From Oscillospiraceae bacterium (GTDB lineage: Bacteria > Bacillota > Clostridia > Oscillospirales > Oscillospiraceae): 64,000 nt of DNA. Where the stretch lies: contig JAILFJ010000140.1 in the NCBI GenBank assembly GCA_024697625.1, positions 1-64,000 on the forward strand, in the 5' to 3' direction. Shown one piece after another: positions 43,037 to 52,367 of the stretch. The position numbers and the translations under genes were made by a program. A model generated the notes under the pieces. That model worked only from the letters and a program-made list of their open reading frames with translations. It did no database searches and was not told the origin of the DNA. Positions within the stretch are counted from its first letter, which is position 1. Each line of letters starts with the position of its first letter.

Positions 43037-44821
43037 ATGAAAAACACTGACACTGGCAGAACGGGAAGGGGAGTCGCTTTCGCGGTTCTGTACGGGTTCT
43101 TCGGGCTCGCGGTGCTCTGCCTGCTGGAGCTGAATAAGAACCGGGTGATCGGATGGGTAATCGCCCTGGTGCTTCTGGCGGAGTATCTGCTGCTGAGACG
43201 GCGGGTGAAGAAGGGCTTCAGCCGGGCGGCGCTGTTTCTCTGCCTGCTGCTTCTCCTCGCCGGAAATCTGCTTGTCACAGTGGGACCGGTGAGGCTGCAC
43301 CCTGCGGTGCAGGGGAAGAACGGCGGCGTCACCGAGCCCGTCACGGTCTCGGACGGGACGCTTACGGGGGTCTTTACAGCCGACCGGGCGGTGGAGGTCT
43401 ATGCCGGCATCCCCTATGCCGCGCCGCCTGTGGGCGAGCTGCGCTGGCGGGAGCCCCGGGATCCGGAGCCCTGGGAGGGAATCCTTCAGGCGGATTCCTT
43501 TGCCCCCATGGCCATGCAGCCGCAGAATTCCGCAATCTACAGCTCGCTCGCCCGGATCATCGGCTATCACGACTATAAGATCTCGCTGCGGGACAACTGC
43601 CGTGAGCCGAACTCGGAGGACGCCCTGTACCTGAACGTCTGGAAACCGGCCGGAGCGCAGGAGAAGCTGCCGGTGCTGGTCTATGTCCACGGCGGCTCGC
43701 TCCAGACCGGACAGCCGTGGTATGCCGACTACCGGGGGGAGGGCCTGGCGAGAAAGGGTGTCGTGGTGGTGAATATGGGATACCGGCTCGGCGTGTTCGG
43801 CTTCCTCGCGACCGAGGAGCTCGCGGCGGAGTCGCCGAACGGCACCACCGGAAACTACGGCCTGCTGGACCAGATCAAGGCGCTGGAGTGGGTGCGGGAT
43901 AACATCGAAGCCTTCGGCGGCGACCCGGACAACGTGACGCTGGCGGGTGAGTCCGCCGGATCCGCCTGTGTGAGCGCGCTCTGCACCTCTCCGCTGGCGA
44001 AGGGCCTGTTCCGCCGGGTGATCGGCGAGAGTTCCACAACGACGGCAAAACAGCCGGCCCACTCCTTCCGAAGCCTGGAGCGCGCGATGCAGACCGGCCG
44101 GGAGACGCTGGAGCGCTTCGGCGCACAGGACATGGAAGCCCTGAGAGCGATGGACGCGGAGAAGCTGGTCGCCGCGGCGGATACGAACCATCATATCACC
44201 GTCGACGGCTATGTGCTGGAGGAGTCGCCCTGGGAGGCCTACGAGAAGGGGCTGCACAACGAGGAGGCGATCCTGCACGGCTTCAACTCGCTGGAGGCAA
44301 CGCCCTTCATTCTGTTCAGCCAGGCGAATCTGAAAAACTATCCCTCAAAGGTCCGGGAGATGTTCGGCAGCTTTGCCGACGAAGTCCTGGCCATGTATCC
44401 CGCTTCCAGCGACGCGGAGGCGAAGGCGCAGTGGACGGATCTCTACTCCGCGTATTACTTCACCTACGGACACCGCTGCTGGGCGAGACAGGCCGCGGCC
44501 AACGGGATCCCGAGCTATGAATATTATTTCAGCAAGGAGAACGGCTGCCTCGGCCCCTGGCACAGCGGCGAGGAGGTCTACTGCTACGGCAATATCCCGG
44601 CGGGTTCCGGGCTGTATGACGCCGCCGACAGAGAGCTGGCGGAGATCTTCTCCTCCTACTTTGCAAACTTCGCCGCCACGGGGGACCCGAACGGAGAGGG
44701 CCTGCCGATATGGGAGCAGAGCCGCACGGGCAGTGAGCTGCTGGAGCTGGGCGCGGAGCGCGGGATGCGGGACGACCCCTTCGAGCCGATCTATGCCGTT
44801 CTGGACAGCCTCTTCCCGTGA
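43037..44821 (+). CDS. membrane-anchored type B carboxylesterase
   Basis: 594 residues. Three hydrophobic segments in the first 90 residues (near 15-30, 37-53 and 68-84) anchor an extracellular alpha/beta-hydrolase. The nucleophile elbow is GESAGSA with Ser306; SEDALYLNVWKP and VYVHGGSLQTG (oxyanion hole) are family signatures. GPWHSGEE near residue 510 carries the catalytic His. It should cleave carboxyl esters outside the cell; the substrate is unknown. The membrane anchor is uncommon in this family, which is usually soluble or secreted. It has no operon partner. Confidence 0.88.
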   Translation: MKNTDTGRTGRGVAFAVLYGFFGLAVLCLLELNKNRVIGWVIALVLLAEYLLLRRRVKKGFSRAALFLCLLLLLAGNLLVTVGPVRLHPAVQGKNGGVTEPVTVSDGTLTGVFTADRAVEVYAGIPYAAPPVGELRWREPRDPEPWEGILQADSFAPMAMQPQNSAIYSSLARIIGYHDYKISLRDNCREPNSEDALYLNVWKPAGAQEKLPVLVYVHGGSLQTGQPWYADYRGEGLARKGVVVVNMGYRLGVFGFLATEELAAESPNGTTGNYGLLDQIKALEWVRDNIEAFGGDPDNVTLAGESAGSACVSALCTSPLAKGLFRRVIGESSTTTAKQPAHSFRSLERAMQTGRETLERFGAQDMEALRAMDAEKLVAAADTNHHITVDGYVLEESPWEAYEKGLHNEEAILHGFNSLEATPFILFSQANLKNYPSKVREMFGSFADEVLAMYPASSDAEAKAQWTDLYSAYYFTYGHRCWARQAAANGIPSYEYYFSKENGCLGPWHSGEEVYCYGNIPAGSGLYDAADRELAEIFSSYFANFAATGDPNGEGLPIWEQSRTGSELLELGAERGMRDDPFEPIYAVLDSLFP

Positions 44822-44877
44822 GGGAAACGGCGCTGCGGAAAAGACCTCTGTTTTTGAATTTCATCGCAGGTTTCCTC

Positions 44878-44906
44878 TTGTTTTTTTCCGCGGGATGATG
44901 TAATAT
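44878..44906 (+). promoter_or_regulatory. promoter of the ribose-type ABC operon
   Basis: -35 TTGTTT (44878-44883), 17-base spacer, -10 TAATAT (44901-44906). Confidence 0.5.
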
Positions 44907-44953
44907 AAATACAGGTTTTTTACCTGATAAAAATTCAAACAGGAGGAAGAAAA

Positions 44954-46075
44954 ATGAAAAAACTACTGGCAATTGTCATGGTTCTGGCGATGATCCTGAG
45001 CCTCTCCGTGACCGCTTTTGCAGCGGATGACAAGATCAAGATCGGCATCTCTATCTGGAGCTCCACCGACACCCTGGGCAGCGAATGCAAGCGTATGATC
45101 GACGCTGCGGCAGAAGCCCTCGGCGTTGAGACCCAGTGGGTCGACCAGGCCCACATCTCCGAGCAGGTTACGGCCTCTGCAGAGACGCTGGCCCTCGCCG
45201 ACTGCGACGGCATCATCATCTGCAACTCCGCCTCTGCCGAGATGGGCTCCGTCATCAAGACCTGCGATGAGAACGAGGTCTATGTTGCCCAGTTCTTCCG
45301 CGTGATCAACGAAGAGGCCAACCCCGATGAGTATGCCCAGGCCTGCGCCTCCCCGTACTATGTCGGCGCCGTGCATGAGTCCGAGTTCGACAACGGCAAG
45401 ACCCTCGTCACCATCCTGGGCGAGAAGGGCTGCCGCAAGATCGGCCTTGAAGGCTGGGAGCCGGGCGACGCCACCTTCCTGGGCCGCTGGGAAGGCTACA
45501 AGGCCGGTGTGGAAGCCTGGAATGAGGCTCACCCCGACGACATGATCACCCTGCTTGACCCGCAGTACGGCCGCACCACCACCGACACCGGCCGCGCTAC
45601 TGCCGAGGCCATCATCCAGGCCAATCCTGATATCGACGCCCTGATCGTCGCCGGCGGCGGCGGTGACACCCTGCTCGGCGCGATTGCCGGCATCGAGGCC
45701 CTGGGCCTGACCGGTAAGATCGCCGTTGTCTCCACCGACTTCCTACCCGACCTGGATGCCAAGCTCGAGAGCGGTGCCATGGCGGCAGAGTCCGGCGGAC
45801 ACTATGCCGACCCGTTCTTCGCCTTCCTGATGGTCTACAATGCCATCAAGGGCAACTATGAGGTTCCCGAAGGCGGCTTCTATGACATGGTGTTCCCGTA
45901 CATGTTCGTCGCCTCCCCCGAGGACTATGCCAACTATGCCCAGTACTTCACCGGTGCGGAGCTTCCGTACTACGCCGATGAGATCGTCGCTCTGGCCGGC
46001 CTGAGCTATGACGAGCTGGCCGAAGCCTGCGCCGCCCTGTCCGTTGAGGACGTTGTGGCCCGCCACGCAGGATAA
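44954..46075 (+). CDS. periplasmic-binding-type sugar ABC transporter substrate-binding protein
   Basis: 373 residues. The signal peptide ends at TAFA-AD without a lipobox cysteine. The mature protein begins KIKIGISIWSSTDTLGSECKRMIDAAAEALG, the first strand and helix of the LacI/RbsB fold, and has PDIDALIVAGGGGDTLLGAIAGIEALGL, where the sugar-binding hinge lies. Conserved Trp and Asp positions suggest a pyranose or furanose sugar, but the ligand cannot be named. First gene of an operon with a permease on each side of the ATPase. Confidence 0.88.
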   Translation: MKKLLAIVMVLAMILSLSVTAFAADDKIKIGISIWSSTDTLGSECKRMIDAAAEALGVETQWVDQAHISEQVTASAETLALADCDGIIICNSASAEMGSVIKTCDENEVYVAQFFRVINEEANPDEYAQACASPYYVGAVHESEFDNGKTLVTILGEKGCRKIGLEGWEPGDATFLGRWEGYKAGVEAWNEAHPDDMITLLDPQYGRTTTDTGRATAEAIIQANPDIDALIVAGGGGDTLLGAIAGIEALGLTGKIAVVSTDFLPDLDAKLESGAMAAESGGHYADPFFAFLMVYNAIKGNYEVPEGGFYDMVFPYMFVASPEDYANYAQYFTGAELPYYADEIVALAGLSYDELAEACAALSVEDVVARHAG

Positions 46076-46090
46076 TCACCAATCACTACG

Positions 46091-46122
46091 AGGAAGCGGG
46101 TCTTTGACCCGCTTTCCTTTTT
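46091..46122 (+). terminator. hairpin with T-run after the binding-protein gene
   Basis: AAGCGGGTC (46094-46102) with GACCCGCTT (46106-46114), 3-base loop, extended by G-U and G-C pairs, then TTTTT (46118-46122). It probably attenuates the operon after its first gene. Confidence 0.75.
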
Positions 46123-46155
46123 CGGTGAAGCTTTCAGAAGGGAAGATAATCTGCT

Positions 46156-47106
46156 ATGTCCAAGACGCTTGAGAAGCTGAAGAGCAGCAGGTCCTACGGC
46201 CTGATTCTGCTTCTTGTAATGCTTCTGTTCTTCTACGGAGTCTTCAAGATTCTGACACCCGGCAACTTCGGCTCCCTGAGCAATCTGTATTCCTACCTGC
46301 AATCCTCCATCATCTACTCCGTCGGCGGCTGCGGCCTCTACTTCATCGTGGTCATGGGCCTGTTCGACTTCGCGGTCGGCGCGAACATCGTGCTCTCGTC
46401 CATCGTCGGCGTCATCCTGTCCAAGCACTTCGGCTACCTCGGCTTCGTGCTGGGCTGCCTGGGCTGCGGCACGCTGATCGGCTTTGTGATCGGCATGCTG
46501 TACAACAATCTCAACGTCCCGTCGATGATCGTCACCGTCGGCCTGATGCTGATCTTTGAGAGCCTTGCGGTCTTTGTGGCGGGCGGCGTCAAGCAGACGC
46601 TGGATCCGGAGCTGCGTTTCTTCTCCGGCGCCCCGGGCAACATCATCCTAGCGGGCCTGGCCTTCCTGCTGATGTACTTCATCCTGAACTACACCAAGAT
46701 CGGCACATACTGCAACGCCATCGGCAGCAACGAGTTCACCGCCAAGAACATGGGCATCAACGTCCGGAAGTACAAGCTGATCGGCTTCATGCTGCTGCAC
46801 TTCTTCGTCGGCATCATGGCGATCCTGACGGTCTCGTACGGAACCACGATGACGGCCCTCACGGGGATGAGCACCATGAGCCGCAACTTCCAGCCGCTGA
46901 TGGGCACCTTCTTCGGCGTGGCCTTCCGCAAGTACAAGATGCCGATCACCGCGATCATTGTCGGTGAGTTCATCATCTCGATCATCTTCAACGGCTTTGT
47001 GGCGCTCGGCGCTCCGACCACGATCCAGAACGTGGTCACGGGCGGCGCGCTGCTGGTCATCGTGTCCCTGACCGCCCGCGGCGCCAAGGGCAGCGTGGTG
47101 AAGTGA
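46156..47106 (+). CDS. ribose-type ABC transporter permease (first of two)
   Basis: 316 residues, eight to ten membrane segments. The RbsC/MglC features are GLFDFAVGANIVLSSIVG and the coupling region NAIGSNEFTAKNMGINVRKYK, followed by ALTGMSTMSRNFQPLMGTFFG. It pairs with the second permease at 48630-49601 rather than with itself, as two unlike subunits are encoded. Confidence 0.9.
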   Translation: MSKTLEKLKSSRSYGLILLLVMLLFFYGVFKILTPGNFGSLSNLYSYLQSSIIYSVGGCGLYFIVVMGLFDFAVGANIVLSSIVGVILSKHFGYLGFVLGCLGCGTLIGFVIGMLYNNLNVPSMIVTVGLMLIFESLAVFVAGGVKQTLDPELRFFSGAPGNIILAGLAFLLMYFILNYTKIGTYCNAIGSNEFTAKNMGINVRKYKLIGFMLLHFFVGIMAILTVSYGTTMTALTGMSTMSRNFQPLMGTFFGVAFRKYKMPITAIIVGEFIISIIFNGFVALGAPTTIQNVVTGGALLVIVSLTARGAKGSVVK

Positions 47107-47116
47107 GGTGAGCGGC

Positions 47117-48616
47117 ATGGAGAAAAGAACACTTCTGGTGGCCGACAGCATCGACAAGCGCTTCGGCATCACCCACGCGGTGGACAACGTCTCGCTGACC
47201 ATCGATGCCGGCGAGATCCGCGGCCTGATCGGTGAGAACGGCTCGGGCAAGAGCACCTTCTCGCAGATGCTCTGCGGCATCTACTCCATCGGCGGCGGCA
47301 CCTTCAGGCTGGACGGAAAGGAGCTGCACGTACGTAACCAGGTGGAGGCCAACAACGAGGGGATCGCCATCATCGTACAGGAGATGGGCACACTCTCCGG
47401 CCTCACGGTGGCGGAGAACATCTTCCTGGGCCATGAGGAGCCCTTCATGCACTTCGGCGTCAAGGACGCGCGGGCCATGAATAAGGAGGGCCAGCGGCTT
47501 CTGGACGAATACGGCTTCGGGCACATCAAGGCCGCGGACATGATCGACCACTATAACTTTGAGGACCGCAAGCTGGTGGAGATCGTCAAGGCCACCTATA
47601 TGAAGCCGAAGATCCTCGTCATCGACGAGACGACCACCGCGCTCTCCCAGAACGGACGTCTCGAGCTCTACAAGATCATGGACGCCATCCGCGCCGACGG
47701 GCGCACGGTCATCTTCATCAGCCACGACCTGGGCGAGGTGCTGTCGCATACCGACACGGTCACGGTTCTGCGTGACGGCGAGTACATCGACACGGTGCGC
47801 TCGGCGGATATGACGGAGGACGACCTGAAGCGCCTGATGGTCGGACGCGAGATCGGATCGGCCTACTACCGCACGGACTACGGTGAGCCGATCTCGGACG
47901 AGGTGGTGCTGACGGTGGAGAACGTCAGCGTCCCCCACGAGATCAGCAACGTGAGCTTCCAGCTGCACCGCGGCGAGATCCTCGGCTTCGGAGGTCTGTC
48001 CGAATGCGGCATGCATGAGGTGGGCAAGGCCATCTTTGCGGCGTCCTGGGACCGGACGGGCACGGTGAAGCTCGCGGACGGAACCGAGATCGACAGCATC
48101 ACCACCGCGATCAGGCACTCCATCGCCTACGCGTCCAAGGACAGGGACAACGAGTCGGTCATCCTGAACGAGTCCATCCGCAACAACATCGTCCTGCCCT
48201 CCATCGACGATCTGGCCTCGCACGGCCTGCTGAGCGGCAGAAAGCTCACCGCCTTCGCGGACAAACACGCCACAGACATGCAGACCAAGATGCAGAGCGT
48301 CAATCAGTTTGTGTCGGACCTGTCCGGCGGCAACAAGCAGAAGGTGGTCCTCGCCCGGTGGATCGGAAAGGGGAGCAACATCCTGGTGCTGGATTCGCCC
48401 ACCCGCGGCATCGACGTCCGTGTCAAGCAGGCGATCTACGCGCTGATGGCTGACCTCCGGAAGCAGGGCAAGTCCATCATCATGATCTCGGAGGAGATCC
48501 CGGAGCTGCTGGGCATGGCGGACAGGATCCTGATCATGAAGGACGGTGTCATCAACGGAGAGTTCCGGCGTGACCCGGCTCTGAGTGAAGAAGACCTGAT
48601 TGCGAAGATGGTATGA
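47117..48616 (+). CDS. ribose-type ABC transporter ATPase with two nucleotide-binding domains
   Basis: 499 residues. The first domain has GENGSGKSTFSQML (Walker A), a degenerate signature (near residue 140, before ILVIDETTTALS), and Walker B IDETT. The second has GFGGLSECGMHEVGKA in the place of Walker A, a degenerate P-loop typical of RbsA-type proteins, and an intact signature DLSGGNKQKVVLARWI with LVLDSPTRGID. The ATG at 47117 has GAGGTGA 5 bases upstream; a GTG at 47108 overlaps that site. It drives import through the two flanking permeases. Confidence 0.92.
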   Translation: MEKRTLLVADSIDKRFGITHAVDNVSLTIDAGEIRGLIGENGSGKSTFSQMLCGIYSIGGGTFRLDGKELHVRNQVEANNEGIAIIVQEMGTLSGLTVAENIFLGHEEPFMHFGVKDARAMNKEGQRLLDEYGFGHIKAADMIDHYNFEDRKLVEIVKATYMKPKILVIDETTTALSQNGRLELYKIMDAIRADGRTVIFISHDLGEVLSHTDTVTVLRDGEYIDTVRSADMTEDDLKRLMVGREIGSAYYRTDYGEPISDEVVLTVENVSVPHEISNVSFQLHRGEILGFGGLSECGMHEVGKAIFAASWDRTGTVKLADGTEIDSITTAIRHSIAYASKDRDNESVILNESIRNNIVLPSIDDLASHGLLSGRKLTAFADKHATDMQTKMQSVNQFVSDLSGGNKQKVVLARWIGKGSNILVLDSPTRGIDVRVKQAIYALMADLRKQGKSIIMISEEIPELLGMADRILIMKDGVINGEFRRDPALSEEDLIAKMV

Positions 48617-48629
48617 GGAGGTGATGAAG

Positions 48630-49601
48630 ATGCAGAAATCCACAGATAAGAATCACGAACCGTCCAAACTCGGAAGTTTTTTCGCAAGCGATACCTTTAA
48701 GGGACTGCTGCCCTTCATCGGCCTCGTCGTCATCGTCGTGGCGATGAATATCCTGACCCAGGGCAAGATCCTGACGCCCAAACGGCTGCGGCTGCTGCTG
48801 TCGCAGGTCTATTATCCGATGATCGTGGCGACCGGCGTCTTCTTCGTGATGACACTGGGCTCCATCGACTTTACGGAGGGCTCGACCCTGGGCCTTGCGT
48901 CCATCGTGATCAGCAAGCTCTCCTTTTACAGCATCCCGCTGGCCATCCTGGGCGGCATCCTGACCGGCGCCGCCATCGGGGCCATCAACGGATTCTTCCA
49001 TGTGAAGTTCAAGCTCCAGAGCTTTATCATCACCATCTGCACGATGTACCTGTTTCGAGGGGTCTGCGCCTACCTGACAACCGAGACGGCGGTACCCGCC
49101 AGCGCGGCGATCAAGGCCCTGGACATGAACTGGCTGAAGATCACCATCACGGTGGCGGTGCTGCTGGTGGCCTGGTTCCTGTTCCGCTTCACCCGCATCG
49201 GCAACGACGTCAAGGCGGTGGGCTCCGGTGAGACCGCGGCGCGCTTCTCCGGCGTCAAGACCGACCGCGTGAAGTTTCTGGCCTTTGTGGCGGCCGGCGC
49301 CCTGACCGGCGTGGCGGCCTTCGTTAACGTCATCAAGGTCGGCTCCATCACGGCCACGGCGGGCAACCAGTTGGAGACCCAGATCCTCATCGCGCTGGTG
49401 CTGGGCGGCCTGCCCATCACAGGCGGCGCAAAGGTGCGCTTCTCCAACATCATCGTCGGCACCCTGATGTATACGGTGCTGAACAACGGCCTGGTCATGC
49501 TGGGCTACGAATCCCAGACCCAGCAGCTCATCAAGGGCGTCATCTTCCTGATCTTTGTGGCCCTGACCATCGACCGCAAGGCGCTGAAGGTCATCAAGTA
49601 A
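48630..49601 (+). CDS. ribose-type ABC transporter permease (second of two)
   Basis: 323 residues, multiple membrane segments. GSIDFTEGSTLGLASIV and KAVGSGETAARFSGVKTDRVK are the RbsC pattern. The start at 48630 lies 8 bases after AGGAGG, which overlaps the end of the ATPase gene; an ATG at 48624 is also possible. Two distinct permeases with one ATPase recall the YtfT/YjfF galactofuranose arrangement of E. coli. Confidence 0.9.
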   Translation: MQKSTDKNHEPSKLGSFFASDTFKGLLPFIGLVVIVVAMNILTQGKILTPKRLRLLLSQVYYPMIVATGVFFVMTLGSIDFTEGSTLGLASIVISKLSFYSIPLAILGGILTGAAIGAINGFFHVKFKLQSFIITICTMYLFRGVCAYLTTETAVPASAAIKALDMNWLKITITVAVLLVAWFLFRFTRIGNDVKAVGSGETAARFSGVKTDRVKFLAFVAAGALTGVAAFVNVIKVGSITATAGNQLETQILIALVLGGLPITGGAKVRFSNIIVGTLMYTVLNNGLVMLGYESQTQQLIKGVIFLIFVALTIDRKALKVIK

Positions 49602-49618
49602 TCATTCCGGAGCATCCC

Positions 49619-50890
49619 ATGAAAGAAGAATTCTCCCGCTTCGATATGAAAAAACCGCCGGTCCCGACCAGGTGGTATCTGCAGCCGCTGGAATGGGTGC
49701 TGAGCTTCCCGGCGACGGTCCGCCACCGTACGGTGATCCGAAAGCAGGGGACGGAAGGTCTGAAGCCGCCGTATCTGCTGCTGTGCAACCACAACGCATT
49801 CATGGACTTCAAGGTTGCGACCAGGGCGATCTTCCCGTACAGGGCGAACTACGTCGTGGCGATCGACGGCTTTATCGGGCGGGAGCAGCTTCTTCGGGAC
49901 ATCGGCTGCATCTGCAAGCGGAAGTTCACCAACGACGTTACGCTGGTGCGTCAGCTCAGGCAGGTGATCCGAAACGGCAACATCGCCGTGATCTATCCCG
50001 AGGCGCGCTACTCGCTGTGCGGAACGACGGCCGTTCTGCCGGCTTCGCTCGGCAAGCTCTGCAAGCTGCTGGGCGTCCCGGTCGCGGTGCTGATCTGCCA
50101 CGGACACCATATCAACTCGCCCTTCTGGAACCTGCACGATCGGGGCGTTGCACCCACGGAGGCGGAGCTCCGGCTGCTGTACTCGGCGGAGGAGCTGGAG
50201 GCAGCGACGGCGGACGAGGTGAACGAACAGATCGTCGCGGCCTTCCGCTATGACGACTATCAGTGGCAGAAGGAGCGGGGAATCCGGGTAACCTATCCGA
50301 AGCGGGCGGAGGGCCTCCATAAGGTGCTGTACCAGTGCCCCGCCTGCGGGACGGAATACCGGATGAGCACTTCGGGCACACAGCTCCGCTGCGACGCCTG
50401 CGGCAAGAGCTGGACCATGTCGGAGGGCGGAGAGCTCTCAGGCGACGACGGAGTGACGGAGTTTGCGCACATCCCGGCCTGGTATGAATGGGAGCGGGAG
50501 AACGTCCGGAGAGAAGTGGAGGCGGGGACCTACAGCTCAGGGGAGCTGCCGGTCCGGGTCGACACGCTGCCGAATGCGAAGAAGTTCATCCGCCTCGGCG
50601 AAGGGACCATGGTCCACGACATGAACGGCTTTACGGTACGCGGAACCGACGTGGAGGGCGACCCCTTCGAGATGCTGAAGCCGGTCCCGAGTCTCTATTC
50701 CTGCCATATCGAGTACGAATATCTCGGCAAACACGGCGACTGCGTGGACCTGAACACCCTGGAGGACACCTGGTATATCTATCCGCAGGACTGCGACTTC
50801 GCCGTGACCAAGATGGCCCTGGCGACAGAAGAACTGTACTTCGCCCACAGAAGGGCGATCGGAAGACCCTGCAGAGAAGGCCTGGCGTAA
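49619..50890 (+). CDS. PlsC-like acyltransferase with a C-terminal zinc ribbon
   Basis: 423 residues. NHNAFMD has the HX4D acyltransferase motif (His58, Asp63), and IYPEARYS stands where FPEGTRS-type motif III is expected, so the substrate-binding Gly is changed to Ala. After residue about 235 a zinc ribbon follows (CPACG, then CDACG 15 residues later) and then a domain of about 150 residues that was not recognised. It may acylate lysophosphatidate or another alcohol. It follows the sugar permease by 17 bases, with only a weak ribosome site, and may be read with the operon. Confidence 0.75.
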   Translation: MKEEFSRFDMKKPPVPTRWYLQPLEWVLSFPATVRHRTVIRKQGTEGLKPPYLLLCNHNAFMDFKVATRAIFPYRANYVVAIDGFIGREQLLRDIGCICKRKFTNDVTLVRQLRQVIRNGNIAVIYPEARYSLCGTTAVLPASLGKLCKLLGVPVAVLICHGHHINSPFWNLHDRGVAPTEAELRLLYSAEELEAATADEVNEQIVAAFRYDDYQWQKERGIRVTYPKRAEGLHKVLYQCPACGTEYRMSTSGTQLRCDACGKSWTMSEGGELSGDDGVTEFAHIPAWYEWERENVRREVEAGTYSSGELPVRVDTLPNAKKFIRLGEGTMVHDMNGFTVRGTDVEGDPFEMLKPVPSLYSCHIEYEYLGKHGDCVDLNTLEDTWYIYPQDCDFAVTKMALATEELYFAHRRAIGRPCREGLA

Positions 50891-50952
50891 GCCGACTTTC
50901 TTCTGTGTCCTTTACAGTATGGAAATGGCTCTCGCTTGTTTGTGAATTAAAA

Positions 50953-50993
50953 CGCCGCCGGATTTTCTCGACTGTCGGGAAAATCCGGCGGTG
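50953..50993 (-). terminator. terminator between convergent genes, strongest on the minus strand
   Basis: Arms CCGCCGGATTTTC (50955-50967) and complement (50979-50991), extendable by G-U pairs. On the minus strand the stem is followed by TTTTAATT; on the plus strand there is no T-run. Confidence 0.75.
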
Positions 50994-51071
50994 TTCATGC
51001 TTCAGATAAGGCCTGCCATGCGGCGGGGCCGGCAACGAGAAGAAGCAGGTAATCTGCGGAGCAGACCGTAC

Positions 51072-52367
51072 TTATCGCTCGGCCAGCAGCCGGCGGCGGA
51101 TGTTTGCGCAGACGGTCTCTCTGCAGCGACGATAGACCGCCAGTTCCTCCTCCGACAGGCCTTCGAAGCTCACCGTACGGAAGTCCGCCTCGGCCTGGCG
51201 AAGCTCCTCCTCCAGCTCCGGTGCGTGGAAGCTGTAGCGTGCCGTGCCCCCGGCGGTCTCCTGGGTGACCAGACCGGCGGCCAGAAGGCGGGCCAGCGCC
51301 AGAACCGCGTTGCTCTTTTCGAGGCCCGGGAAGGCGCAGAGTTCTGCGACCCGGCAGGGGCGCTTCAGCCTCCAGAGGAGATAGAGCAGCGTCATCTCGT
51401 CGCGGCCCCTGCGGTGTTTCTTCGCAAGGGTGTCGAGATAGCGCACCAGCATGCGGCTCTCCAGATACGCGGTCTCCAGCTCACCGTTCAGGCTGTCTTT
51501 GACGAGTTCGTCCCCGGCCTCGGAGGAGAGCTTTTTTGTCCCCGGGAGGAAGGGGAGAGACAGACTGTCGCGGCTCACGGCCAGCAGATAGCTGTAGATG
51601 GCCGGCAGGCGCTCCTGGTAGTCGGCAGGGGAGAAGGTGTTCTTGAAAAACTCGCTGTAACAGCCGATGACGCTCTGCTTCATCCTGACGGTAGCGGCCA
51701 GATTCAGGTTCTGGTCGACGAGCGAGCCCTTGGTGTATTCATAGTAATAGACCGGTGCCTTCAGAACGGCGATGCGGTCCGCATGCAGCAGATAGTCCAG
51801 GTTGAAGATCATGTCCTCGCTGTAGCTGATGGTCTCATCCATCCGGACGGCATGGCGCTCAATCAGGTCGCGGCGGTAGAGCTTGTTCCACAGGACGCCG
51901 TAGTACAGATCCGCCGGGCTGCGCATCATCTCGTCGGCATAATCCTGACGGCTGAGGATACCGCTGCCTGCGATGGAGCCCTTGCGCGAGACGTTGTCTC
52001 CCACAACCCGATAGAAATCCCCGATCACCAGATCGGCGTTCCCGGCCTCCATCTCACGCACAAGAAGCTTGGTCGCATCGAGCGGGAGCCAGTCGTCGAC
52101 GTCCGCGAACTGGACGTAGCGCCCCGTGGCCTCGGCAAGGCCCCGGTTGCGGGCCGAGGAGACCCCACCGTTTTCCTTGTGGACCGCGATCACGCGCCTG
52201 TCCTTCTCGGCAATGCTGCACATCAGCCCATAGGAGCCGTCGCGGCTGCCGTCGTCGACCAGAATCAGCTCCAGCCCGGGATAATCCTGGGCCAGAATAC
52301 TCTCGGTACAGCGGCGCAGATGCGCCTCACCGTTATAGACGGGAACAATGATACTGACTTTATCCAT
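51072..52367 (-). CDS. family 2 glycosyltransferase fused to a MarR-like winged-helix domain
   Basis: 431 residues. The GT2 fold has VSIIVPVYNGEAHL (4-17), LVDDGSRDGS, SSARNRGLAEA and metal-binding ADVDD (88-92). At about residue 314 the sequence turns into a different domain: MTLLYLLWRLKRPCRVAEL, GLEKSNAVLALARLLAAGLV and FEGLSEEELAVYRR match helices H1 to H6 of MarR-family regulators. The start at 52367 (MDKVS) overlaps the GtrA gene stop by 8 bases. GT2 with GtrA suggests lipid-linked sugar transfer. A MarR-like tail on a glycosyltransferase is very unusual and might act in oligomerisation rather than DNA binding. Confidence 0.82.
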   Translation of the reverse strand: MDKVSIIVPVYNGEAHLRRCTESILAQDYPGLELILVDDGSRDGSYGLMCSIAEKDRRVIAVHKENGGVSSARNRGLAEATGRYVQFADVDDWLPLDATKLLVREMEAGNADLVIGDFYRVVGDNVSRKGSIAGSGILSRQDYADEMMRSPADLYYGVLWNKLYRRDLIERHAVRMDETISYSEDMIFNLDYLLHADRIAVLKAPVYYYEYTKGSLVDQNLNLAATVRMKQSVIGCYSEFFKNTFSPADYQERLPAIYSYLLAVSRDSLSLPFLPGTKKLSSEAGDELVKDSLNGELETAYLESRMLVRYLDTLAKKHRRGRDEMTLLYLLWRLKRPCRVAELCAFPGLEKSNAVLALARLLAAGLVTQETAGGTARYSFHAPELEEELRQAEADFRTVSFEGLSEEELAVYRRCRETVCANIRRRLLAER

